The notes: a model not told the origin generated them from the sequence alone. Positions 52,391-61,058 are shown, counted from the stretch's first letter. The stretch is 64,000 nt of DNA from Maribacter litopenaei (GCF_025244665.1 NZ_CP104205.1:868001-932000), one strand, 5' to 3'. Numbers and translations are program-made.

Positions 52391-53124
52391 GTAGTTTTTA
52401 TATCATAATATACTCCAACTTTATTTTGAAAGTCAGAAGTCAACAGTTTTTTAGTCGGATAGAAATAAGTCGATTTAGTCATTATCTGCGGAAGATTTTC
52501 AGTTACTGAACCATCCGGATTTCGGTATTGACCATTCATTGATGTTTTCACTTCGTTAAAAACTATTTTTGAGATTGTATCGTTTTTTGATTCAATCTCA
52601 ATATTTCCTAATTCCAATTCAATAGGAACTCCTATTATTGGATCTAATTTCCGTTTCAGTCCATTGAGTTTAACTTTTTTTGAGTCAATATTAATTTCAT
52701 TAAAATAGTATTCGTTTAGAAATCCACCAGTTATTCTATCGTAGTTGATGACTTTTAAAGTCAAATCATAGGCTTTTTCGTAAGTTATAGTTGAAAGAGT
52801 GTCTTTAGGTCTTTCCAAATCTGCATTGCTCTTAAAACGATAAATTTCTAACGTGTCTTTGCCAATCCATTTAGATATTTTTCCATTTAGTTCAATTCCT
52901 GCTCGTTCTTTAAATTCAGATTCCTTTTTTTGGATTTGTGTTCCACAAATGTCACTACTAAAAGCCATCATTCCGCTTCTACAATAATTGTATATTTTAT
53001 ATTTCCCGTTTGGGGATTCCTGTTTTAAGATATAATAGTAATCGGAAATTTTTACGTCTTGTTTTAAATCAGGCAAACAAGAAGATGCTAAAATCAATAA
53101 TAAAATCCCTAAAGTTTGTTTCAT
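52369..53124 (-). CDS. Cassette 10: lipoprotein of unknown function
   Basis: About 251 residues from MKQTLGILLLILASSC, a lipobox (LASSC). A longer upstream frame (to 53265) runs through palindrome 11 and is rejected. The mature part has strands and CRSGMMAFSSDICGT, a Cys-rich loop. The last residues (GNSVYN) and the stop at 52369 lie inside palindrome 10. No domain recognised. Confidence 0.78.
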   Translation of the reverse strand: MKQTLGILLLILASSCLPDLKQDVKISDYYYILKQESPNGKYKIYNYCRSGMMAFSSDICGTQIQKKESEFKERAGIELNGKISKWIGKDTLEIYRFKSNADLERPKDTLSTITYEKAYDLTLKVINYDRITGGFLNEYYFNEINIDSKKVKLNGLKRKLDPIIGVPIELELGNIEIESKNDTISKIVFNEVKTSMNGQYRNPDGSVTENLPQIMTKSTYFYPTKKLLTSDFQNKVGVYYDIKTTGNSVYN

Positions 53125-53135
53125 TTTCAAATTAC

Positions 53136-53275
53136 TGGCAACGGTCTTGTGTATGGCTCGTTGCGGAAAATCAGCTATGATTTTCCGCCGTAACCGAAAG
53201 ATAGCAAATTGCAATGAATTCCGATTAGTCCCGACGCATCGGGACAGCCGCAATGAGCTATACACGTTGTTGCCA
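53136..53275. repeat. attC-like palindrome 11
   Basis: Left core TGGCAAC (pairs with GTTGCCA of cassette 10), right core GTTGCCA. Inner hairpins are GGAAAATCA-GCTA-TGATTTTCC and GTCCCGACG-CATCGGGAC. Confidence 0.83.
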
Positions 53276-53304
53276 TTTCGTTGTTTTTTTGAGGTCAGAT
53301 TATT

Positions 53305-53517
53305 CTATTCAGTTCTATTTCCGCCAAATATTAAAATTTCCTGCTCCTCAACATCTCTGTCTCCAACAGGATTTGTAATTCCAACATATAATTCGGTCGT
53401 AGCATTTTCAGTATCAGCAACTATTTCAGTTTCGTTAGTATAATTTTCAAGTAATTTCTTTAATTCGCCAACTGTATTCAGTTGTTTAATATTCTTGATA
53501 AATATTGATTCTTTCAT
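53305..53517 (-). CDS. Cassette 11, gene 2: small unknown protein
   Basis: 70 residues, MKESIFIKNIKQLNTVGELKKLLENY..., with acidic C-terminal part (VEEQEILIFGG). No signal peptide. It shares the cassette with the secreted gene upstream, 34 bases away. Confidence 0.62.
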   Translation of the reverse strand: MKESIFIKNIKQLNTVGELKKLLENYTNETEIVADTENATTELYVGITNPVGDRDVEEQEILIFGGNRTE

Positions 53518-53551
53518 TCTATTATCTTTTGTTTTATATTTTTTAAATAAT

Positions 53552-53971
53552 TTATTCTTTGCCCATTTTTAAAACATCTTCGCCATCTTTTCTGAATACA
53601 GAACCAGTTCGTCTATATTTCATTTTCTTTCCGTCCACACACAAAACATAAACAGCATTTCCGAGTTGTTCAGAAAGTTGCAAAAGAGTAATTTGATTTT
53701 CGGAAACTCCCAAGTCAACTGAAATATGCTTTTTTAAATCGTCAACTCTCGTTCCCATTCTCTTCCAAGCACCACTTTTATTCCATTTGGGTTCTTTAAA
53801 TCCATCTTCGACAATACAAGAGTTTGTAGATTTGGTTTCAGGGTTTAGATATTCCCAAGTTTTGTCGTCTTTCAACAGAACCTTTTTTCCGTCTTCGGTT
53901 GTGGCAATTTTTGTCTGTCCAAATGACAATGATGTAATCAGAAGTAGATTAATAAAAATTAGTTTTTTCAT
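53552..53971 (-). CDS. Cassette 11, gene 1: secreted SH3-like protein
   Basis: About 139 residues from MKKLIFINLLLITSLSFGQ, a signal peptide; the longer frame to 54049 runs into the palindrome and is rejected. KIATTEDGKKVLLKDDKTWEY is a common N-terminal unit of exported flavobacterial proteins with an SH3-like domain. A C-terminal segment (QLSEQLGNAVYVLCVDGKKMKYRRTG) follows. Role unknown. Confidence 0.75.
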   Translation of the reverse strand: MKKLIFINLLLITSLSFGQTKIATTEDGKKVLLKDDKTWEYLNPETKSTNSCIVEDGFKEPKWNKSGAWKRMGTRVDDLKKHISVDLGVSENQITLLQLSEQLGNAVYVLCVDGKKMKYRRTGSVFRKDGEDVLKMGKE

Positions 53972-54009
53972 AATTAATTCGGTTTTGAGTTTGAGTGAGC
54001 CACAATGAA

Positions 54010-54132
54010 TGGCAACGGTTGGGCTATGAGTAGTTGCGTGGTTTAGCACCTAACTTTGCAAGTACACACCAAACTGAAAATCCGCGAGGATTTTCAGAAG
54101 TAGGCGAGAACCAGCAATTACTTATAGCCAAT
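54010..54132. repeat. attC-like palindrome 12, interrupted by IS copy 3
   Basis: Left core TGGCAAC; from CAACGG on it is identical to palindrome 5. It ends CAAT (54129-54132), repeated at 55857-55860 after the IS. Right core GTTGGCA is at 55861-55867. Confidence 0.85.
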
Positions 54133-55856
54133 GTGCCTGTTGCACAAGTTATAAAAAAAGGGGCATTTCGATCTTGCCGATCCGTAAAAGGATGGTAACT
54201 TTAGGTATGCAGGGAAAAAAGGATTATCAAGAGAAGCTTTTCAATAATTTCCAATTAAGTGATCGGGTACCGGAGACGAATTTCTACCGTCGTTTAAAAG
54301 GCGTTTTGGATCTGCGTTTCCTTTACATGCTTACCCGTCCGTATTATGGTGAGAGCGGGCAGAAGAGCATCGACCCCGTGGTGTTCTTCAAGCTTTGTCT
54401 TGTGGGCTATCCGGAGAACATCATCAGTGACCGTAAGCTTATCGACCATTGTTCGATGCGCTTGGACATCCTGTATTTCATTGGCTATGATATCGACGAG
54501 GAGCTGCCATGGCATTCCACGATAAGCCGTACCCGGCAACTCTACCCGGAGTCGGTCTTCGAGGAAGTCTTTACAAAGGTGCTGGCCATGTGCGTGGATG
54601 CGGGCATGGTGAGCGGCCATACCCAGGCCATAGATTCGGCCCCCGTTAAGGCCAATGCCAGTATGGACACCTTGGAGCTCAAGGTGCCGGAAGATGAACT
54701 TGACGAGCACCTGAGAAAGGTACGTGCGCTCAGTTCGATGGACAAAGGGGAACCGCACAGAAAGAGCAAGGGCGACAGGTCCGACAAGGGCCAGCGCACT
54801 ATTTCGGCCAACAAGAACGAACTCGATACGATAAAGGGCCGCAACAGGAAGTGGGCCAGGACTAGGACCAAAGGCCGGGAGCCGGGAACAAGGTGGCCAA
54901 GTATACCAGTAACAAGACCCATTATAGCCCTACGGACCCCGATGCGCGCATCAGCGTAAAACCGGGCAAGGCAAGAAAGCTGAACTACCTCTCCCAACTG
55001 AGCGTGGATACGGCCCACCACGTGATAACGGATATCAGGGCCTACCACGCCGACGGAAAGGACAACCAACAGTTGCCCGATATCGTCGACAGGCTCAGGA
55101 AACGGTTGTGGCAACAGGGCCTTGTGTGGGAGAACTGTGTGGCCGATACCGGCTACAGTAGCGGCGAGAACTATGCCTTTCTCGGAGGAAAGGGGACTTA
55201 AAAGCTTCATACCGCCCCATGGCACCTACAAGGGCGGGCCCGATGGGTTCCAATACATCGGGGAACACGACCATTACCTATGCCCAAAGGGAAAGGTAAT
55301 ACCGTTCACCAAGGTGTTCGACGACTATCGCACGGGAACGAAAAAGAAGGAATATAGGGCAAGAAAGCATGTCTGTACCGATTGCCCACTGCGCAGGAGC
55401 TGTCTTGGTAAAAGTGCCCAGGAGAAGAAGTTCAGCGTCACCTATTACCGCGAGGAATACGAACGCAACATCGCAAGGGTGGAGAGCCCACAGGGCCGTT
55501 ACATGAAGGGCAAAAGGCAGGGCACCGTGGAGCCCGTGTTCGGGACCCTGACCCAGTTCATGGGGCTAAGGAAGATAAATACGATAGGGCTAGGGCAGGC
55601 CAACAAGGTGATGCACCTATCCGCCATCGCATATAATTTGAAGAAGTACCTGAAATTCGACCAAAAACGGGCAGAAAGCGGGGTAATGACACCAGCTTTG
55701 GCAAGATGGGCCAAAAGTGCCCTTGAACCGTTGTTCGGTGCTTTTGTAAAGCATCGGAATTTGGACTTCCGTTTCTGACCGGACAAGAAAAAAGCCCCTT
55801 AGAGGGGCTTGTACGGATCCATTTTTTCACGGATTAATATCTTGTGCAACGGTTAC
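54133..55856 (+). mobile_element. IS1182-like element, copy 3
   Basis: 1724 bp. Left end GTGCCTGTTGCACAAG, right end CTTGTGCAACGGTTAC. Target duplication CAAT on both sides. It differs from copies 1 and 2 at 54411-54415 (CTATCCGGAG, intact) and near 54860 (ACTAGGACC). Confidence 0.9.
54192..55778 (+). CDS. IS1182-family transposase, copy 3 (frame breaks)
   Basis: The most intact of the three copies: frame continuous over the 5' third because 54411 keeps CCGG. It is still broken near 54860 (ACTAGGACC for ACTCAGGACC, a TCAGG site) and at 55180-55185 (TCTCGG for TCTGG, shared by all copies). DDE residues as in copy 1. Confidence 0.85.
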
Positions 55857-55923
55857 CAATGTTGGCAATAGTTATAGTTTAATCTAGGCACATAGTAATT
55901 CTATAAACCAAATTACATCTTTC

Positions 55924-56637
55924 TTAAAGAAAAAAAGTTGCGCCTACTCTCATTGTATTGATATCATTTGTAAAGTTTGGATACCAGCCAGCGTTGACTT
56001 TAAATTTGTTAGGGGTAATTATGTAATTAAAATTAACTTCAGCTTGCCAAATAGTGTCAAAATCAAACATTGTAACAATAGGATTTAAAAAAACAAATGC
56101 TTGTTTGCTAAATTTCAAGCTCATATTTGTTTGAAACCCGAAACCACTTTCTTTAGGTTCTGTTAAATACACGTAATTAACCCCTGGGAATAGTGATATA
56201 TTCTTATTTAATACTATACCAACTACTGCACCAGCTGCTAAAGACCAAGTGTCTGAACCAAGTCCATTGTCGACAGAACCTGTTGGGATACTAATGTCTG
56301 CAAAAGGTGCAATGGCGATAACAGTTTTTGATATATTCCGCTTGACTGCATTAAAGTAACGCACTCTTACATCCGAAAGCCCAAACTTATTAGTTGCATC
56401 ATTATACAAAAGTGGAACTTCTGCTAATAAAAGGTTATCAGGGTTGAAGGCATATTGAAAATTAATTCTCGTGCCATAGGTAGCAAAACCATCATAGGCA
56501 TTGTACTCACCTAAGGTATTTATTTGCGTGTATAGATTGGTAGGCTTAGAAGGGTCTATTTCTACCGAAGTATCTTGTGCCTGTGTGTATTGAAGGCATA
56601 AAGAAAATAACAAGCATATTAAATATATATTTTTCAT
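55924..56637 (-). CDS. Cassette 12, gene 2: outer-membrane beta-barrel protein (copy B)
   Basis: 237 residues, translated sequence identical to copy A at 46702-47415. See that entry. It is downstream of the intact amidohydrolase. Confidence 0.87.
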   Translation of the reverse strand: MKNIYLICLLFSLCLQYTQAQDTSVEIDPSKPTNLYTQINTLGEYNAYDGFATYGTRINFQYAFNPDNLLLAEVPLLYNDATNKFGLSDVRVRYFNAVKRNISKTVIAIAPFADISIPTGSVDNGLGSDTWSLAAGAVVGIVLNKNISLFPGVNYVYLTEPKESGFGFQTNMSLKFSKQAFVFLNPIVTMFDFDTIWQAEVNFNYIITPNKFKVNAGWYPNFTNDINTMRVGATFFL

Positions 56638-56643
56638 CTCTAA

Positions 56644-58359
56644 CTAATTTTTTTTGTAAATGGTTTCTCCTTCTTTAATGGTTTCAAGGACTTTGATTTC
56701 TTTAATTTTCATAGGGTCTACTTTCAAGGGGTTATTGTCCGGAATAACTAAATCTGCTAGCTTACCATTTTCTAAAGTCCCTTTTTTAGCTTCTTCAAAA
56801 TACTGATAAGCCGCATTGATGGTAATTGCTTTTAAGGCTTGATATGGCGAAATCCTTTCGTCCGCACCTATAACTTCACCATTTCTTGAAACTCTGTTTA
56901 CAGCCGTCCAAACAACCATCATTTGGTCTATGGGTGCTACATTGAAATCTGTGTGGTTGGTAGGTTTCAATCCTTTTGAAATTGCCGTTTTCATTGGGCT
57001 TATAAAAGACGCTTGCTCCAAACCTCTATTTTTTATATGGGCATCCGCAAAAAAGAAAGTATGCTCAGTGTAGAGCGATGGAATCATATTATACTCCACA
57101 TATTTATCTAATTGGTCCGGACGTACAAATTGAGAATGGATAATTGTAGTTCTGCGTTCTTTGGTTGGATTTCCATTGCTAGCGAATTCGTGAGCTTTTA
57201 TACACATATCTATGGCACCATCACCATTAGCGTGAAAAGTTGATTGTAAACCTTTATCATACACGTTTTTTAGCATTTGGTTGACTTCGTCCTGCGAAAA
57301 TGTAGATTCTCCTAACCAGTTTTCTTCACCACTAGGGCCACCAGTTAAATAAGGTGTTGTAAACAATGCTGTTCGTCCTTGAGGCGAGCCATCTATGGTT
57401 ATTTTAATACCACCTAGTTTAAATCGATTATTGTATTTACCAAAATCATCAGCACTATAAAGTTTAAAAATTGTATCGAATTCGGTTATAAAAGGATAGG
57501 AAACAACATCAATGAATAAAGACTTATTATCTGCACCTTTTTGAACGATTTGTATATCTCCTAAATGAGCCGCTCCATCTTGTGCAGTTGTAACTCCAGC
57601 CGCTGCATAAATCATTTGCCCATCTTTAATTTGTTGTAACAGCTCTTCTTCAGTTGGCTTAGGTAATTGAGAAAAAATGGGTAAAAATGCGGTTTCCATT
57701 ATCAAGCCATAAGGTTTATTGGTTCCAGGTTTTCTTACGATAATTCCTCCGGGTGGTGTTTCGGTTTTTTCAGAAAACCCAAATTGTTCTAAAGCTTTAG
57801 AGTTTAAAACAGCTCCGTGCAAAGAAACGTGCATCACCATTACAGGATTATTTGGAAAGGCTTCATCTAAGTCGTCCCGATTTAATAATTTACCTTCCGG
57901 CATCACGGTATCGTCATAGCCATAGCCCATTATTAATTTACCATCTGGTATGTTTTTTTCTGATTGAAGGTTTTGTAAAGCTTTTACTACACCAGCTACA
58001 TTATCAGCTTCTCCAACAGGTGAGGGCGAACAATTGGCCTGAGTGCTCATTCCTAATGAATTAATAAAATGAGAATGTGGGTCGATAAAGCTAGGCATTA
58101 AGGTTTTACCATTTAAGTCTATCATTTGATGACCGTTTCCTGCTATTTCCATAGCTTCACTTGAGTCACCTACAAATAATATTCTACCGTCCCTAACTAC
58201 AATCGCTTCGGCATATTCGGGATTTTCTCCTGTCATAGTAATAATGTCTCCACCATAATAGACAACAGCATTATTTTCTACTCGTTGTTTTTCATTTTTT
58301 TTACAAGAGAATAATAGACATATTCCCAAAATCAGTAACAAGGTTTTTTTTGTTTTCAT
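56644..58359 (-). CDS. Cassette 12, gene 1: lipoprotein amidohydrolase, copy B (intact)
   Basis: 571 residues, one continuous frame. Signal and lipobox (LLLILGICLLFSC), metal-binding HSHF after FIDP, GMSTQANCSPSP, then DGSPQGRTALF, STFHANGDGAIDM, PTNHTDFNVAP and GTLENGKLADLVI. These are the blocks of YtcJ-like amidohydrolase 3 enzymes. It shares all sequence with copy A apart from the three motif errors there, which shows what the unbroken gene looks like. Its ATG lies 20 bases before the palindrome core, a typical cassette start distance. Confidence 0.93.
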   Translation of the reverse strand: MKTKKTLLLILGICLLFSCKKNEKQRVENNAVVYYGGDIITMTGENPEYAEAIVVRDGRILFVGDSSEAMEIAGNGHQMIDLNGKTLMPSFIDPHSHFINSLGMSTQANCSPSPVGEADNVAGVVKALQNLQSEKNIPDGKLIMGYGYDDTVMPEGKLLNRDDLDEAFPNNPVMVMHVSLHGAVLNSKALEQFGFSEKTETPPGGIIVRKPGTNKPYGLIMETAFLPIFSQLPKPTEEELLQQIKDGQMIYAAAGVTTAQDGAAHLGDIQIVQKGADNKSLFIDVVSYPFITEFDTIFKLYSADDFGKYNNRFKLGGIKITIDGSPQGRTALFTTPYLTGGPSGEENWLGESTFSQDEVNQMLKNVYDKGLQSTFHANGDGAIDMCIKAHEFASNGNPTKERRTTIIHSQFVRPDQLDKYVEYNMIPSLYTEHTFFFADAHIKNRGLEQASFISPMKTAISKGLKPTNHTDFNVAPIDQMMVVWTAVNRVSRNGEVIGADERISPYQALKAITINAAYQYFEEAKKGTLENGKLADLVIPDNNPLKVDPMKIKEIKVLETIKEGETIYKKN

Positions 58360-58378
58360 ATTCTTTGGTTTTAATTAT

Positions 58379-58512
58379 TGCCAACGCCAGAGCTATGATT
58401 AGTTGCGGCGTTCATTGCCCAAAATACGATAAATAGACGCTTGGTTTGAAAATCCGTCTAGGATTTTCATACAGTCCTCAGGCCGAGCAATTAATCATAG
58501 GTTTTGTTAGCG
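58379..58512. repeat. attC-like palindrome 13
   Basis: Left core TGCCAAC, right core GTTAGCG. Outer stem GAGCTATGATTAGTTGCGG / GCAATTAATCATAGG. Confidence 0.83.
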
Positions 58513-58838
58513 TAACCGTGGCGTTCCCCTTTTCATGGGCAGGTAAGGGACATTGCCATTTGTTCCCGTACCCTTTTTGCCCTTTTAATCCACCACGGAG
58601 TGGGAAGTCTGCGTTCTGCTTGCGTACCCCTTGCGAACAGATTGGAAAGCCTTTTCCCGTCCGAGTCGGATCCTTTCTGCGCAGCCCTTGCGTACCGGGG
58701 CAAAAAAGGGAAGGTCCCGAACCGATAATTATTTTTTTAAGAGCACCGAAACCAAAACAGGGAAGTACGGATCGGAGAAAAAAAGACCCTTAAATTCCAA
58801 AAAGATCCCCGACCAATAATAACGGCATTTACGCTAAC
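58506..58838 (+). ncRNA. Cassette 13: gene-less cassette (copy B of cassette 8)
   Basis: Diverged copy of 51571-51908, with many substitutions and a few indels. The longest frames in the two copies are not collinear. No minus-strand gene. As in cassette 8, I regard an RNA or promoter function as possible; the plus-strand frame is not conserved well enough to be called a protein. Confidence 0.35.
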
Positions 58839-58964
58839 GGTCTCGTATAACCGTCAGTTACGGGTTAATATGCGTTAATTTTCGGTTTGACACTGGCGTT
58901 AGCAATTCCGAGTGGATTCGGACGCAGTCGAATCCGCCGTAATTGCGGTTATACATTGTTGTGC
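58832..58964. repeat. attC-like palindrome 14
   Basis: Left core CGCTAAC, right core GTTGTGC. Body almost identical to palindrome 3. Confidence 0.83.
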
Positions 58965-58987
58965 GTAGTTTTTATTTCAGTCAAAAT

Positions 58988-59377
58988 TTATTCGGCAATA
59001 TTAATTTTCAAATTTCCTTCTATATTGTCATATCCGACTACTTTTCCATTTTCAAGCTTTACTGTGCTCAATCCATACCATAAAACTTTTCCAAATCTAC
59101 CATTGTCATTATAACCTGTCGGATTTCCCATAACTTCCAAAACTTTTTTTTCCGTTGAGCCAATTGTAAAGAAATCTTTGTCCGTAACCTTTTCGGGCTC
59201 CACTGATTGAACTTCTTTAGTGTTATTTTTTAAATCAGTAATTTCTTGTTCGAGAAGTCTATTTTTTTCTTCGAGGTTCTTTATATACTCCTTTTCAGTT
59301 TGATTGGATGAATTACAGCTTAAAATTAGAGTAATCATTGGAAGAATTAAATAAATGCATTTAATAATATTTTTCAT
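58988..59377 (-). CDS. Cassette 14: lipoprotein with coiled coil
   Basis: 129 residues. Signal with lipobox (ITLILSC), then a charged coiled coil (EKEYIKNLEEKNRLLEQEI), then a small C-terminal domain with GYNDNGRFGKVLWYGLSTVKLENGKVVG, which resembles the KDEL-like beta hairpin of SmpA/BamE-type outer-membrane lipoproteins. The resemblance is weak. Confidence 0.72.
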   Translation of the reverse strand: MKNIIKCIYLILPMITLILSCNSSNQTEKEYIKNLEEKNRLLEQEITDLKNNTKEVQSVEPEKVTDKDFFTIGSTEKKVLEVMGNPTGYNDNGRFGKVLWYGLSTVKLENGKVVGYDNIEGNLKINIAE

Positions 59378-59424
59378 TGGTTTAAAGTTTTAAATCATTT
59401 TTTAGGCTGCTGATTTCAAATTAC

Positions 59425-59558
59425 GCACAACGTTACGGCTATGATTAGTTGCGGTTTGAAATCCGACAGGATTTCGGCCCGCAGACTAAACATACTAAAT
59501 ACGCGTGGATTTTCCGAAGGGAAAATCCGCCCGCAATTAATTATAGGTCTTGTTGGCC
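59425..59558. repeat. attC-like palindrome 15
   Basis: Left core GCACAAC (pairs with GTTGTGC of cassette 14), right core GTTGGCC. Inner hairpins are AAATCC-GACA-GGATTT and GATTTTCC-GAAG-GGAAAATC. Confidence 0.83.
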
Positions 59559-60152
59559 ATAGTTTATTTCTTTTTTAAAAATTTGAATTTCAGCATAATC
59601 TTTAATAGTTAAAATGTCCAGCAGTGAAATCCACCCAAGAATCCCTTCTTTAAAGTAGTGAACAAAAATTTCTTTGTAGACCTTGAGTCTTTGCCATTCC
59701 GTTTGTAAAAAATTCACTTCTATTTTTTTTCCGTTTTTTAAAGTCAAAACAAAGATATTATCCAAGCCATGAGAGAGCCTTGGACTAAAACTATAAGATA
59801 TTTTGTATCTGTTTTGTATATCCGATGCAACTACAAAGTCTAATTTTAAAATTTCAGAAATTTCAAATTCATCTTTATCAATTTGAATTTTACTTTCCGA
59901 AAATATTATTTCTCCACAATATTCGCCGACTTCTTTTTGTTCAATAAATTGGTTCCGAATTTCCACTACTATAAAGGAAAGTAAGAGAAAACCCATAGAA
60001 ATGAATATGTAATCTTTAAGGCTAAATTCGAATATGTATTCTATGCTTATTAATATTGCAATAATTAAGCAGAGAATGACAAATACCCAATGATGAGGAT
60101 ATAAATAGAGTCCTTTTTTCTTTTTAAAAATTTTTAGCTTTTTTGGTTGCAT
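59541..60152 (-). CDS. Cassette 15: membrane protein of unknown function
   Basis: 203 residues with two membrane helices (HWVFVILCLIIAILISIEYIF and YIFISMGFLLLSFIVVEI) near the N-terminus and a soluble C-terminal domain of about 120 residues. That domain resembles PH-like or YdbT-type domains in having alternating strands (VFVLTLKNGKKIEVNFL), but I cannot be sure. The stop lies inside palindrome 15. Confidence 0.72.
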   Translation of the reverse strand: MQPKKLKIFKKKKGLYLYPHHWVFVILCLIIAILISIEYIFEFSLKDYIFISMGFLLLSFIVVEIRNQFIEQKEVGEYCGEIIFSESKIQIDKDEFEISEILKLDFVVASDIQNRYKISYSFSPRLSHGLDNIFVLTLKNGKKIEVNFLQTEWQRLKVYKEIFVHYFKEGILGWISLLDILTIKDYAEIQIFKKEINYGQQDL

Positions 60153-60163
60153 TTGAAAATTAT

Positions 60164-60293
60164 GGCCAACGGTTTAGGCTATGAGTATTTGCGTGTATTA
60201 GAATTTAACTTTGGAAATACAACCAAACTGAAAATCCGAGAGGATTTTCAGAAGTAGGTGGGACTAAGCAATTACTTATAGGCATTGTTGGCA
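60164..60293. repeat. attC-like palindrome 16, last full site of the array
   Basis: Left core GGCCAAC (pairs with GTTGGCC of cassette 15), right core GTTGGCA. The body resembles palindromes 5 and 12 (GAAAATCC-GAGA-GGATTTTC hairpin). To its right the region is no longer built of short cassettes. Confidence 0.83.
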
Positions 60294-60344
60294 ATATTTT
60301 TTTATCTCGGTTATGTGATTCTTTTGAAATATTATTTTCTTATC

Positions 60345-61058
60345 CTAAAGAAAAAACGTTGCTCCAATTCTAATTGTATTTATATCATTTGTAAAATTAG
60401 GATACCACCCTGTGTTGACTTTAAATTTATTTGGGGTAATTATGTAGTTAAAGTTAACTTCAGCTTGCCAAATAGTGTCAAAATCAAACATTGTAACAAT
60501 AGGATTTAAAAACACAAATGCTTGTTTACTAAAACTTAAGCTCATGTTGGTTTGAAACCCTAAACCACTTTCTTTAGGCTCTGTTAAATACACATAATTA
60601 ACTCCAGGAAACAAGGATATGTTTTTATTCAAAACAAGCCCGACCACTCCACCTACCGCAATAGACCAGGTGTCAGAGCCAAGACCCTTTTCAGCTGAAC
60701 CTGTTGGAATTGTAATATCAGTAAATGGCGCAATGGCTATAATAGTGCTTGATATATTTCTTTTTACTACGTTAAAGTAACGCAATCTAACATCTGAAAG
60801 CCCAAATTCATTTGTTGCATCATTATACAATAGCGGTACTTCTCCTAATAAAAGATTATTAGGATTGAAAGCATATTGAAAATTAACTCTTGTACCATAA
60901 GTTGCAAAACCGTCATAAGCGTTATATTCACCTAATGTGTTAATTTGTGTGTAAAGATTAGTAGGCTTGGAAGGGTCTATTTCTTCTTTTGTATTTTGTG
61001 CTTTTATACTATGAAAACAGAAAGCTATCAAGATCAAACTTAAAAATTTATATTTCAT
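60345..61058 (-). CDS. Outer-membrane beta-barrel protein, diverged third copy
   Basis: 237 residues, close to copies A and B over nearly the whole length (for example YTQINTLGEYNAYDGFATYG and QAEVNFNYIITPNKFKVN are shared) but with substitutions throughout, mostly conservative. Signal KFLSLILIAFCFHSIKAQ. It lies right after palindrome 16, whose right core (GTTGGCA) equals that of cassettes 5 and 12. It may be the source of the duplicated cassette, or a cassette of its own. Confidence 0.85.
   Translation of the reverse strand: MKYKFLSLILIAFCFHSIKAQNTKEEIDPSKPTNLYTQINTLGEYNAYDGFATYGTRVNFQYAFNPNNLLLGEVPLLYNDATNEFGLSDVRLRYFNVVKRNISSTIIAIAPFTDITIPTGSAEKGLGSDTWSIAVGGVVGLVLNKNISLFPGVNYVYLTEPKESGLGFQTNMSLSFSKQAFVFLNPIVTMFDFDTIWQAEVNFNYIITPNKFKVNTGWYPNFTNDINTIRIGATFFL

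Larger units (their letters stand above)
39075..60296 (-). repeat. Integron-like gene-cassette array (about 16 cassettes, 16 palindromic sites, 3 IS copies)
   Basis: From a half-site at 39075-39095 to the last full palindrome at 60164-60293. Palindromes of 120-140 bp separate small cassettes, whose genes nearly all read on the minus strand and stop within about 60 bases of the next palindrome. Each palindrome has two ends of the form (GG/GC/CT)NAACG ... GTT(G/A)NN, an outer stem (for example GGCTATGA / TAGCC) and an inner hairpin such as GAAAATCC-GCGA-GGATTTTC. The inner sequence changes between copies while pairing is kept. Cassette starts pair with the core at their own far end, as in integron cassettes. 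No intI gene is in the window. Single entries for each site follow. Confidence 0.8.

Noticed and set aside
39685..60293. tRNA-like genes or group II introns in the palindromes
   Set aside because: The fold has a long outer stem and a single inner hairpin, with no anticodon arm or domain V-like hairpin.
39075..60296. CRISPR array
   Set aside because: Repeats are about 130 bp, palindromic and irregularly spaced, and the parts between carry genes of 240-2500 bp.
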